From positions 1-13,089 of the forward strand of contig JAPEVF010001165.1 of the NCBI GenBank assembly GCA_029747585.1: DNA of 13,089 nucleotides. The letters are read 5' to 3'. The notes below the pieces were generated by a model. The model was not told the origin of the DNA. It saw only the letters and a list, made by a program, of their open reading frames with translations, and made no database searches. Numbering within the stretch: the stretch's first letter is position 1; the number at the start of each line of letters is the position of its first letter. Source of the DNA: Pleurotus djamor. Its lineage: Eukaryota; Basidiomycota; Agaricomycetes; Agaricales; Pleurotaceae. The translations under genes and the position numbers were made by a program. Of this stretch, positions 1-8,499 are shown piece by piece.

Positions 1-425
1 CATCATCAACGTTGTCTAAGCCTATCTATCAACAGGATTGACAACCCGATAATCTCTTTCTTGGTACGTGTCCTCACACCACCAGTCTTCCTCGTTGCAG
101 CCCATCTCATAACATGAGGCATACAGGTTTAAATGTACGACATCGTCAAGAGCATCCGCTCAGAACCATTACGGCGCTCATCCTAGACAGTGGTGGGGTC
201 GAGTGGATGAGAAATGCGCAGGATGCAGACGTGCACGGACTTCAAGCTCAAATATTGGGCGCTCTGCCGGCTTGGGTTTCTAGGTTGTTCCCTGCTTTGG
301 AGTCGCTCGATCTTTCCAAGCTTGACTTGACTGTCTCGGCTCTGGTCGAGGGGGAATTTCTTGCCAAGATGGGCAGTTCACGCCCCAACGTGACCATACG
401 CCATAGCATTCAAAGGATCGGATAA
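1..425 (+). CDS. 3' end of an unrecognised gene, LRR/F-box-like tail (partial)
   Basis: The frame ending at the TAA at 423-425 is open from about position 101, just after a good intron acceptor (TTGCAG, ending at 100). A matching donor (GTACGT) lies at 64-69, so an upstream exon probably precedes it and the gene begins outside the window. The visible C-terminal stretch is leucine-rich, with a segment reading LFPALESLDLSKLDL, similar in style to the last repeats of fungal F-box/LRR proteins. I see no catalytic motif. The exon junction is not settled: the donor at 64 in phase 0 would run into TAA at 110-112 in the next exon, so either the phase or the donor is wrong. An alternative is a single small ORF starting at the ATG at 114 (103 residues). 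The family assignment is a guess from composition only. Confidence 0.35.
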
Positions 426-632
426 GCCACTGAATGATCGCTTCCCGACTTCCTTTGTACTATGGTTGTTGAATCCTTCCTTGATGTTCGCAAAAATTCT
501 CAACGCACAAAGCAACACAGTCAGCGGTTCTCAGTGGCTCTTTCCGATCGAAAATTTCTCGGTATAAGAAGTCCTCGCACATGTAACCTAATCCCGCCCT
601 CATTCACCTTCCCCTCAATTTAGCCTCCCATC
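426..632. other. intergenic region with promoter of the 633-1123 gene
   Basis: No coding signal is seen. It holds the 3' flank of the first gene and a TATA-like element at 563-568. Confidence 0.5.
563..568 (+). promoter_or_regulatory. TATA-like box (TATAAG) of the 633-1123 gene
   Basis: TATAAG begins 70 nt upstream of the ATG at 633. The spacing resembles the TATA-to-ATG distances of the better supported genes in this window (about 45-65 nt), which supports that start. Confidence 0.45.
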
Positions 633-1123
633 ATGACTATCCTTGATTTCGATCGCCAGTACCCACCTAACTTCAAGAATACTCGAGCCATTCCCGATTT
701 CATCGCCTTCGATGATCTCAAAAGCGAGCGTTTCCGCGTATGTGCAAGTGCATCACACAATCCTATCTGGTGACTTGCTCCAACAATCCTGCTTGTTTTT
801 AGGTCAACGATTTTGTAATTGCACAGTCATACAACGCTTGGAATAGAACGCTTGGTCCGGCGCGAGTGGGGAAGATCATCTCCATTGATATCGACTCAAT
901 ACACACTACAAAAGAATTTACTATCGTATTTGTCGATGGGTGTACCAATGAGGTGGCTTACGACAAGTACTCTATCTGGAACTGTGATAGGATCACCTTG
1001 TACGAGGGCGATACACGTGCTTTGGCTCGAATCCACGCTGACATCCCCGTCATTGTTAAACCAGTGAGGGCAAAGCTCTTCACTCGTCGGGATGGGGACG
1101 ATGAATTTCCTATGCGTCAATAG
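633..1123 (+). CDS. hypothetical protein, 141 aa, two exons
   Basis: Exon 1 is 633-737 (35 codons) and exon 2 is 803-1123 (106 codons plus TAG). The 65-nt intron (738-802) has donor GTATGT and acceptor TTTTTAG, and the junction is in phase 0. I do not recognise the protein. It is short, acidic at the N-terminus (MTILDFDRQYPP...) and has no signal peptide or membrane helix. The middle (about residues 36-100) alternates hydrophobic and polar residues with VGKIISIDID, FTIVFVDG and ITLYEGD stretches. This would suit a small beta-barrel fold such as an SH3/Tudor-like domain, but that is an impression, not an identification. A TATA-like box 70 nt upstream and clean splice sites argue for a real gene. 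An internal start at about 866 would give only a fragment. Confidence 0.6.
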
Positions 1124-1204
1124 ATACACAATGTAAAGAACCCTGCTGGGCTTCGTGCGTGGCCACCCTTTGCCCTCCTAATATTCAGCGCTCAGCCCCT
1201 GTTC

Positions 1205-1213
1205 TAAAAATAT
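1205..1213 (+). promoter_or_regulatory. TATA-like element upstream of the dehalogenase
   Basis: TAAAAATAT ends about 50 nt before the ATG at 1264, the usual distance in this window. It is AT-rich rather than a canonical TATA box. Confidence 0.3.
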
Positions 1214-1263
1214 CGGTCCGGGCATTCCACTGACCGACACTCGCCCTTTCTTCCCAAGTTATC

Positions 1264-2378
1264 ATGGACGGTGTCGAGGCGTTTCTCTTCGATGTTTTCG
1301 GCACAGTAGTTGATTGGCGGGCGGCGATCATCAAGGAACTTGAGCAACACGCAACCCAAGTCGGGATCAGGTCGGGTAAGCGTATTGTTGGTTACTTGTT
1401 TGTATGAGTCACTGACTCCAAGCATCTGCACTGTGTAGACAACTTCGACTTTAAAGCACTTGCAGACGAATGGAGGATGGGCTATATCCTCTCAACGTGA
1501 GCCGAGGTAGCATACAACAAACGTGATACAGCTAACGAGAGTAAACCCACTCAAATTCTGTCGCACAGCCGGAAAATCGCTGGCGGCGCTCCCGGACCAC
1601 TCAACGTCGATGTCTTGCATCGTGAGGTGCGTAACTGATCCGTACGACGACCTTATTAAAGGTGACATCTCTATTTAACTCGGGGCTGTAGTTACTCGAT
1701 GAACTTTTACAGTCAGAGAAGTGGAGCGCACTTGGAAAACTGTGGGACGACGCCCACAGAAAGCAACTTACTCTGGCCTGGCATCGGCTAGATGGTGCGA
1801 TGAACGACACAACTTGATGAATTTTGTTGATGGATCTTAGCGTGGCCTGACTCATCGGAGGGCCTCCATACTTTGAGGAAAACCAAGATCATTGCTCCCC
1901 TCTCAAATGGAAATGTTCGTCTCTTGGTAGACATGGTATGTCACTAACCTCTATCTCATCTCTTGTTCTGACGACCGTTAATTACCACCATCTACAGGCG
2001 AAATACACAGACCTACCTTGGGACGCAATCTTTTCTACTGAACTATTTGGTTCATTTAAACCGTATGTTTTTTTCCCTTGGGGCTACCTCTCGGTGCCTG
2101 GCATTCCTCTTTTCTGACTTTATTTAAAACTATAACATAGACATCCAAATACGTATCTCGGCGCAGCGTACCATCTCTCATTGGAACCTCATCAGTGTGC
2201 AATGGTCGCAGCTCATATCGAGGACTTAAAGGCGGCTGCAAGTCATGGGATGATGACAGTGTATGTAAGACGTTCAGAGGAAGATGTTGTTGACGATGTT
2301 AAAACGAAGGGTGAAGGTGGAGAGGTAGACCTGGTAGTTAGCTCTTTGATTGAGCTCGCCTCGATTGTAGGGGGTTGA
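1264..2378 (+). CDS. haloacid dehalogenase, type II (L-2-haloacid dehalogenase family), 242 aa
   Basis: This HAD-superfamily hydrolase is predicted to replace the halogen of 2-haloacids by water through an aspartyl-ester intermediate, probably in the cytosol. Exons: 1264-1375, 1439-1496, 1569-1626, 1692-1794, 1841-1935, 1998-2062, 2141-2378. They total 729 nt with no stop, and introns are 46-78 nt. All HAD motifs are present: motif I FDVFGT (nucleophile D10, T14), motif II PLSNGN (S132, N133), motif III lysine K163 in SFKPHPNTY with Y169, and motif IV HIEDLKAA (D192). W49-R50 sits where, from knowledge of the bacterial enzyme L-DEX, Trp40-Arg41 binds the halide, so dehalogenase activity is plausible rather than only generic phosphatase activity. 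Length matches fungal members. The start is the first ATG, directly before motif I. The gene looks intact. The true substrate is unknown, and many fungal members have never been tested. Confidence 0.9.
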
Positions 2379-3410
2379 GGTGAGAATGACCTGATGGAGA
2401 TGTAAGAATCACAAAAGTACTCAGTGATTGCACGGCGTAATAACTGAGGTGACATACGTAACGAGAATGTATTTATAACAAGACTATGTACACGAGGCGA
2501 AAGCGATGGGATTTCCTCGAGATGAAGGTACAAGGGAAAAGTAGGATGGAAGACGATAAGTACCGCTTTGGCCGCCAAGTGAGAGAGTACGAATGAATAA
2601 ACCGCACACGAGTTCAAAGCCAACAGGAGACTCCTATTCATAGTCCGATCCCCTTTCATACTGGATACTGGGCGCCTGACCTTTGACAAACTACTCACCA
2701 CCACGTTCGAAGTGCAGGGCTTGGAAACGCTAGGCCACCGACCACCATCGGAGTCAGCGTCATCCAACACGACACATATCATCGGTGCAGCATCGGCTCT
2801 ACCCCATCACGAAGGACATCCCTTCACTATTCGGTCCGACACAGTCGTCGTGGTCCATGTCCTCTGCAAACGCTCGGTTTCGGTGAGTCCTTTGACCGGT
2901 TTTTTCTCTTCATCGTGATATGTCGGCTCTTTTTTTAAGCCTTGAAACCCCATGTTTACATTTTTCATAGTGGAATTGGACAGCTGCAGTACGACTTCTG
3001 CGTGTTTTCAGGGTTGATCCAGACGATGAAGTCGTTATCACCATTGCCAAGTAACAGGGCGCGCTTTCGTTGAACCGCCAGACCAGAAATGAGCTTTTTG
3101 GAATGGATCTCAGCACAGGACCGGTTACTTGCTGAGATGCTTGTACCGGATGCTCGCCTTTTCTCTCAGCCACCCGTTCGTCCCCTCCTCCACTTCTACG
3201 CAATATTCCTTACAATTGTACCCCAGCATTAACGGTCTATCATGGTCATTCTGCTATAGAAGACGCTCCTACAGTGTTACCATCGTGTATAACCACTTCG
3301 ACGCGTCTCAACGCGTCATGCTAGCCGACCACGGCATCTCGGATGATCATTTTACCCCCGTTGATCTTGAAATAATCACCTCAAGAAGTACACATACGAG
3401 CATGGTATAG
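2379..3410. other. 1-kb region with conflicting coding signal, possible decayed gene
   Basis: No model closes here. On the + strand, a frame open from 2601 can be spliced (donor GTGAGT after 2882, acceptor TTCATAG before about 2971) into WNWTAAVRLLRVF...DDEVVITIAK before a TAA near 3055. A separate + frame ends at a TAG at 3408-3410 with ...VMLADHGISDDHFTPVDLEI. On the - strand, about 2980-3110 reads KKLISGLAV...LLLGNGDNDFIVWINPENTQ, which resembles one beta-propeller (WD40-like) blade, and an upstream - frame starts MLGYNCKEYCVEV and stops after about 34 residues, one base out of phase with it. These pieces overlap on opposite strands, so not all can be genuine. The most economical reading is a degenerated gene, or one with an assembly error, of unknown strand. 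No function is assigned. Confidence 0.3.
3301..3316. promoter_or_regulatory. two tandem ACGCGT hexamers (MCB-like)
   Basis: ACGCGT occurs at 3301-3306 and again at 3311-3316, exactly 10 bp apart, so both sites face the same side of the helix. ACGCGT is the MluI cell-cycle box recognised by Mbp1/Swi6-type (APSES) factors in fungi. It lies about 220 bp upstream of the MFS start. It may equally be a chance arrangement inside a coding remnant. Confidence 0.3.
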
Positions 3411-3424
3411 AGACCGATGGGGTC

Positions 3425-3445
3425 GCCCGCTCGTCTCGAACGGGC
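3425..3445. promoter_or_regulatory. imperfect palindrome with CCG-N11-CGG, putative Zn2Cys6 site
   Basis: Two 9-bp arms (GCCCGCTCG and CGAACGGGC, 8 of 9 pairing) flank a 3-bp centre. The inner triplets form CCG (3427-3429), N11, CGG (3441-3443), an everted pair of the triplets bound by fungal zinc-cluster regulators. It sits 21 bp upstream of the TATA box of the MFS transporter gene. Such transporters are often controlled by zinc-cluster factors, so an operator role is a reasonable inference. Confidence 0.4.
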
Positions 3446-3466
3446 CTTCCTCCTTTTTACCTACAC

Positions 3467-3474
3467 TATATAAT
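3467..3474 (+). promoter_or_regulatory. TATA box of the MFS transporter gene
   Basis: TATATAAT ends 60 nt upstream of the ATG at 3535, and the interval is pyrimidine-rich as is usual for fungal 5' leaders. Confidence 0.6.
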
Positions 3475-3534
3475 CATACCTATAACGAGCCTCCATCACG
3501 CCCCTCGTTCACCTACCTCCCTCTTCTCTCGGCT

Positions 3535-5717
3535 ATGTCCTCGACGTCGACTCCGTCAGCTTCCAGACCTGCTTCCTTTCGTATACCCTTCGAGGGTGCC
3601 AAGCCGCTTGTTTTAGATGGTAAACTTCCGACATCTTCAAGCTTAACCATTTCTCCGGCGATCAAAGACCTGGAGAAGGATGTAGAAGTCGTTAGCTCGC
3701 AGAAGGAATACACATTCGTCACGTTCGAGAAGGGATCCGGAGAAGATCCTCGGGAGTGGAATAAACTCAAGAAGTGGTCGGTCAATTTCTCCCTCCACCC
3801 GCTTCGTTCGGTTGACTAGAACATCTAAAAATAAACAGGTATGTCACTATCGCGGCGTCCTTCCTGTGCCTTGCGGTGGCAATGGGCAGTTCAATTGTTA
3901 CCGGAGAGTGAGTAGGAATTTTTGCTGTTTTGACTTCGTCGACCCACTCATATCGTCCGCAGCCTTATTGGTCCAGTTGAAGACCTCCATACCACGCAAG
4001 AGATCATCAACCTGACGGTCACTTGTTTTGTCATTGGTTTCGGTGTTGGGGTGAGCCACTCGTTGTTCCTCAAATTTCCATGCCGATGCTGATAGGATCT
4101 TCACTACCAGCCGCTATTTTTCGCTCCTTTGTCCGAAGTTGTTGGGAGAACTCCCATGTATTGCGTCAGTTTCTTCCTGTATTTCATTTTCACCCTGCCC
4201 GGAGCTTTGGCCAAGAATGCCGCTACGCTCGTCATTACGCGACAAATCGCTGGGATAGCCGCGTCAGCTCCCATGTGCAACGTTGGCGGAAGGTATGTGC
4301 CCTTGCGTCGTTTTGCTGACCCCCGTTCTTTCATTAATTGTAACCGTTCTCCAGCGTTGCCGATGTCTGGAGTATCGAAGAGCGCGGCATTCCAATGGCT
4401 GTCTTCTCGTTGACGATATTGTAAGTACTCCGAGATCAATCAATACTAGCTGTCGTTCACCGAGGTCTTTAGCATGGGACCCTGTATCGGACCTATGATT
4501 GGCGGTTGGATTGGCGAACTTGCTGGTTGGCGATGGTTATGTAGGCTGTCTTCATCACCGGCTTTATCCGCGCATGCTCACCGTTTCGCCTAGATTGGGT
4601 TTTGTTAATTCTCGTTGGAGTCTGCTTCGCATTCTCCTTGTTCATCCCAGAAACACTGGCCCCGCTCCTACTGAAGCGTAAAGCCGCAAGGTTAAGAAAA
4701 GAAACCGGCGACGACAGTTATGTTACCGAGGCTGAGTTCCACCGTGTACCACTCTCGCAGAGCCTTAAGGTCGCTCTCCTACGCCCGTTGACTATGCTTG
4801 TCACCGAGCCGGTGGTCATATTCATGTCCATCTGTGAGCATTTTCAGCACGATGACCGAACCCCCCTGACCAACTGGACCCACAGATCTATCATTCGTAT
4901 ACAGCATCTTGTGTACGTTGCTGAATTATCTACAGACTCTGTTTGTCTTCCGCTTACATATCCTGCCTTAGATCTTCTATTCTTCGCCTTCCCCATCGCT
5001 TTCGCAGAAATCCGAGGATTCAGCGCCGGTCTTACCGGCATCACTTTCGTTAGCATCATGGTACGGTTCTATTCGGTTTCACGCTGGTATTGCGTCACTC
5101 ATGTTATGGTTATGCATGGGCTAGATCGGCATTTCCATCGCTATGTTTCTTCTCCCTTTCCAAGAGAAATGGTACCGGAAGGCAACAGCGGACGGTGTAT
5201 ATCCCGAGGCGCGTCTGTACCTTATGATGATTGGATCATTGTGAGTCACCATCTCATTGACAGTCAGAAGTGCGTTTCTCAACTGTCTACGCAGCATTTT
5301 ACCAGCGGCGTTGTTTATTTTTGCATTCACTGGCGCTTACCCCGAGATTAGCTTTATTGGTACGTCGTTTATGTCTGACCATACAACGAATCATTGCTCA
5401 ACCCCATCGCAGCCCCGTGCATCGCAGGAGGACTCTTCGGAGTTGCTATGATCCTCCTTTACGTGTCCGCCAACTCCTACATCATCGATTCCTACTCACA
5501 TGTCGCTGCTTCAGCATTGGCAGCAAAGACATTCCTGCGTTCGATCTGTGGAGCTATGATTCCGCTGTTCGTCAACCAGATGTTTCACGGGATGGGCTTT
5601 CAGTATGCGGGTCTCCTCCTTGCATTGGTTTCGGTAGCCATCATGCCCATCCCTTTCATCTTCTACAAATATGGTGCTAGGATTCGGGCGAATTCTAGGT
5701 ATAAAGCTCAAATTTGA
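3535..5717 (+). CDS. MFS transporter, DHA1 (drug:H+ antiporter) type, 518 aa
   Basis: This is a twelve-helix plasma-membrane exporter predicted to move small molecules out by proton antiport; the substrate is unknown. Exons: 3535-3776, 3839-3907, 3963-4050, 4111-4292, 4355-4420, 4473-4540, 4594-4833, 4886-4912, 4972-5060, 5125-5240, 5295-5359, 5413-5717. They total 1557 nt, in frame throughout. A hydrophilic cytoplasmic N-terminus of about 80 residues ends in REWNKLKKW, a common lead-in to helix 1 of fungal DHA1 proteins. Motif A appears as LSEVVGRTPMY (G145-Y150) and antiporter motif C as GPCIGPMIGG (218-227) followed by ELAGWRWL. The long central loop is at about 250-300. Exon 8 is only 27 nt and encodes YLSFVYSIL within a helix. 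The first donor is the weak GTCGGT at 3777, the only site that keeps W81 and the frame. The last exon carries the final helices and a short basic tail. Intact by inspection. Confidence 0.92.
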
Positions 5718-6712
5718 TGAAACCGCAGCATATCTCTCGATAGACGACGCTCACGAACTCCGGAAGACCAAAAAGACCCTCATAATGTAATTTATTATAC
5801 TCCCTTTACTTACTTATATACGTAGTTCCTGCTCTTCTCTAGATTTAGTTGTAAATACTTTCTATCATCCATTTCGCGTGGTTATGACGCTCCGATCCGT
5901 TGAAAGGGAGGGCTCTGCGACTCGGATCATGTAGAATGGAGGGAGATAAGCTAGAGCGCTCAAAGTAGCGCCCGTCGTATTGGCCATCCAAAAGCTTCCT
6001 TCCCAACTGTTATCATCACTGAACGTTCTTCCAATTGCAAGGCTCTACGGGAGTTGGCTTCAGCTAATATTCACGAATCTAATCAACATTGTTACTGAGG
6101 CTTGATCCTCTCGAGTCTCCGCGCGTCGAATCCACAAAGTTATCCGGGTCACCGTCGTTCCTCCTGGTAGAGTCTAGTCACAAACGGGATACACACGCAT
6201 CCTACACTGTTCTTGATGGCGAGGCTTCAATGCATCATCCCGACTTGGACAAGAAACCTGGAAGCGCGCGCGGGATAGCGAACCAGTAACCTACCGTGGC
6301 ACGAGCAAGCAGCTCGAAGAACTGCTTCCGATACGCTTGGGTATTGCTAGCCATACTGGCGTGAGACGGGACTGGTTCTTACGAATCCCAGACTTTGGTA
6401 CGTAATGACATGACAAGTAAATACCGTGCAGTTGCTTACACGCTTTTCTACCGAAGCCAGTTGAGCCCATCTTTACAGCTCGTCGAAGTTGGGATCAATC
6501 CTCTCCGGAGGCGTCGTCGTGTAAAAACCCGACTCATCGTATCTATTCCATCAAATAGCCATGACATCTACCATCGAAATCAGAAGTATCACAGACTGCC
6601 TTCTTTCCATCAGCGCCAGCGGCGGTGAAGACATATTTGTCGTCAATTCTGTGTCTGAGTATAAAGTGAAATTCACGCTGGGGGGTTGACAACTAGACAC
6701 CCTCCCCGTACG
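5718..6712. other. intergenic region: 3' flank of the MFS gene and upstream region of the DUF6533 gene
   Basis: It begins with an AT-rich tail (ATAATGTAATTTATTATA near 5783-5800) that could serve as a polyadenylation region for the MFS gene. Short + frames at 6089-6289 and 6395-6628 lack recognisable motifs. The frame at 6561-6689 starts with an ATG and encodes 42 residues (MTSTIEIRSITDCLLSIS...FTLGG). It overlaps the TATA box of the next gene and is weak. No mobile element, tRNA or repeat is seen. Confidence 0.4.
6660..6665 (+). promoter_or_regulatory. TATA box (TATAAA) of the DUF6533 gene
   Basis: A canonical TATAAA lies 47 nt upstream of the ATG at 6713. This supports that ATG as the start of the spliced gene. 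Confidence 0.6.
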
Positions 6713-8301
6713 ATGGATGCGTCATCTTACCTTGACCCCACTGTGTTTAACTTTGACAGCCTTCTCCAATGCGAGACCGGAAGGGTGAGAGACCTTACTT
6801 CTATGGCGAAATAATCTGTTGTTCACACCCTCTGTCATTCCAGTATATCCACGGTGAGCTCTGGACCTCGATCACCTCAAACTTGGCGCTGACCTGCACG
6901 TTCAAGTCGTTTCTCTCACTCTCCTTGTCAGGCTTATCTGTATTCTCAATCGGATCGCCGCTAACAGTCTCTCTAGATATACGACTACTTCCTCACCCTT
7001 CCTCTCGAAATTTCCCTTGTATGGAGTAAACCTTTCCAAGGCTTCGCTGGTGTCCTGTTCCTCCTGAATCGTTACCTCCCTTTCATCGACATTCCACTCA
7101 GCGTCTATAGTGAGTAATATTGGCTTTCAGTGGATAAAGGAATCTGAACTCACAGCGATTCCAATAGACAAACTGGCCTACGGGCTCACATCACATCAGT
7201 ATAGCGTAAATGACAACGTAGTGGCGGGTACGCACGGCATCGATATGTTGGAAAGGGCGGTGCTTAATCGTCGAATACTCGTTACAGCTTTCCTATGTTT
7301 TGGGATATTCCTCTCGGAACGTAAGTCATCGCATTCCGGCTCTCTGCTTTATTCCATCACTCAATCACAGCCCACAGTTTACATGGTCCTGCGAGTTTGG
7401 ATACTCTGGGGACGTAGCAGAACCATTACTTGGTTCTTGGTCGCGCTTGCAGTCTCCGGCGTCATCGTCGTTGCTGCCAGTTTTTCCGCTCAGCGGTCTT
7501 CTGTCGAGTGTAAGCGGTGCTCATCACATCATCATCGTCATCATTGATAACGCCCGTTCTCATCCTCCACTCTAGTTATCCCCTTAAGTGTCATCGGCCT
7601 TCCCGGATGGTATCCTCGGGGCGGGAATCAACTGAAGCAACTAGGGTACTTCACCGTCATGATCGTTGAATTCGGTGAGTGAACCTTCGTTTACCTCTCT
7701 CATGTAATTGACGATTCATCACTGTAGTTATCTTGTTCCTCACCGTCCTGAGGTACTTTCAGAACTGTGAGCATCCCCACTGAGCTATAGGATGACCAAC
7801 GACTCTGAGTTTCCGTCGCGTGATCAAGCACATCACCGAAGGTGGATCCGATTGTCACCAACGACATGGATGGATTTGCTTGTGCGCGATGGTGAGTCCT
7901 ATCCGATTGCTAACTATGTCAACCGAAGCTCAACCAGACTCCCTAGGTATGATGTACTACATCTTCCTAACAGGTTAGCTTTCCATTCCTCTCCCACCCC
8001 GCCCGATGTTTCCTTCCCACTCATTTTTCTCATCAGTGATATCCATCGCCAACGTCTGGACAACCTTCTATCACCAAGTTCGTAAATCTGTCCTCACATC
8101 ATTTCCACGAATAAGATGTTGATGTCATTTGGTAGGAATTTGACCTTCTCGTGGGGTAAATACCTGTTCGGCCACCGCCGTCNTTTTTTATTCTGATGAA
8201 TGCTGACAATTGGCTTTCCGATCAGTTTACAGCGCTGTTTGCATTCTATTCTTGTTTCTCGTATTTTCCTGTCGTTGCGCCACGGGCTTGCGATCTCATG
8301 A
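6713..8301 (+). CDS. DUF6533 domain seven-helix membrane protein, 278 aa, 14 exons
   Basis: Integral membrane protein of a fungal family of unknown function; its topology recalls GPCRs but no ligand is known. Exons: 6713-6784, 6844-6853, 6907-6926, 6977-7109, 7156-7227, 7288-7320, 7378-7509, 7576-7674, 7728-7766, 7829-7891, 7947-7973, 8037-8077, 8136-8155, 8226-8301 (837 nt, in frame). The DUF6533 hallmark is at residues 29-78: VSLTLLIYDYFLTLPLEISL, then VWSKPF and LNRYLPFIDI. Further family features are FGIFLSELYMVLRVWILWGR, LVRDGMMYYIFLTVISIANV and CLHSILVSRIFLSLR. Exons 2 and 3 are only 10 and 20 nt. Weak points are the exon 5/6 junction (donor 7228), the exon 10 acceptor (7828), the GTTCGT donor at 8078, and the abrupt end after LRHGLAIS. 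Family tails are usually longer, and other frames stay open past 8301. An N (8183) lies in intron 13. Confidence 0.83.
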
Positions 8302-8499
8302 ATGAAATCATGCGACGTTGGAACCGATCCCCGCCCAACCCTCCTCCGTGGCAGAATCTGATATCGATCGGACATGCACAATTAGTGTAGCCAATTGTGG
8401 CTCGCGTCTTCTTTCTTTTCAATGGGATCAGAGTGTCATAGCACATTTAACAACGTTCGTATCGGTTAGCTCCCGAGAGAAGATTCCTTCAGCCCTACT
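8302..8499. other. short convergent intergenic region
   Basis: It separates the stop codons of the DUF6533 gene (+) and the secreted-protein gene (-). Two + frames stay open here (one to 8390, one to 8503) and could hold an alternative C-terminal tail for the DUF6533 protein, for example DLMNEIMRRW or SVAESDIDRTCTISVANCGS. Otherwise it is 3' UTR for both genes. Confidence 0.4.

Noticed and set aside
2243..2782. 179-codon frame on the - strand
   Set aside because: Its 3' half lies antisense to the last exon of the dehalogenase. It shows low-complexity Ser/Thr content and no motif.
4104..4439. 111-codon frame on the - strand
   Set aside because: Antisense to MFS exons 4 and 5; no independent support.
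6089..6628. two short + frames (66 and 77 codons)
   Set aside because: No motif, no TATA box at the expected distance, no splice pattern that joins them.
7110..7547. 145-codon + frame within the DUF6533 gene
   Set aside because: It reads through introns 4, 5 and 6 (ending in a His-rich intron stretch). The spliced model explains its real parts.
7525..7548. CATCAT-rich microsatellite
   Set aside because: A short imperfect trinucleotide run inside intron 7, ordinary for fungal introns.
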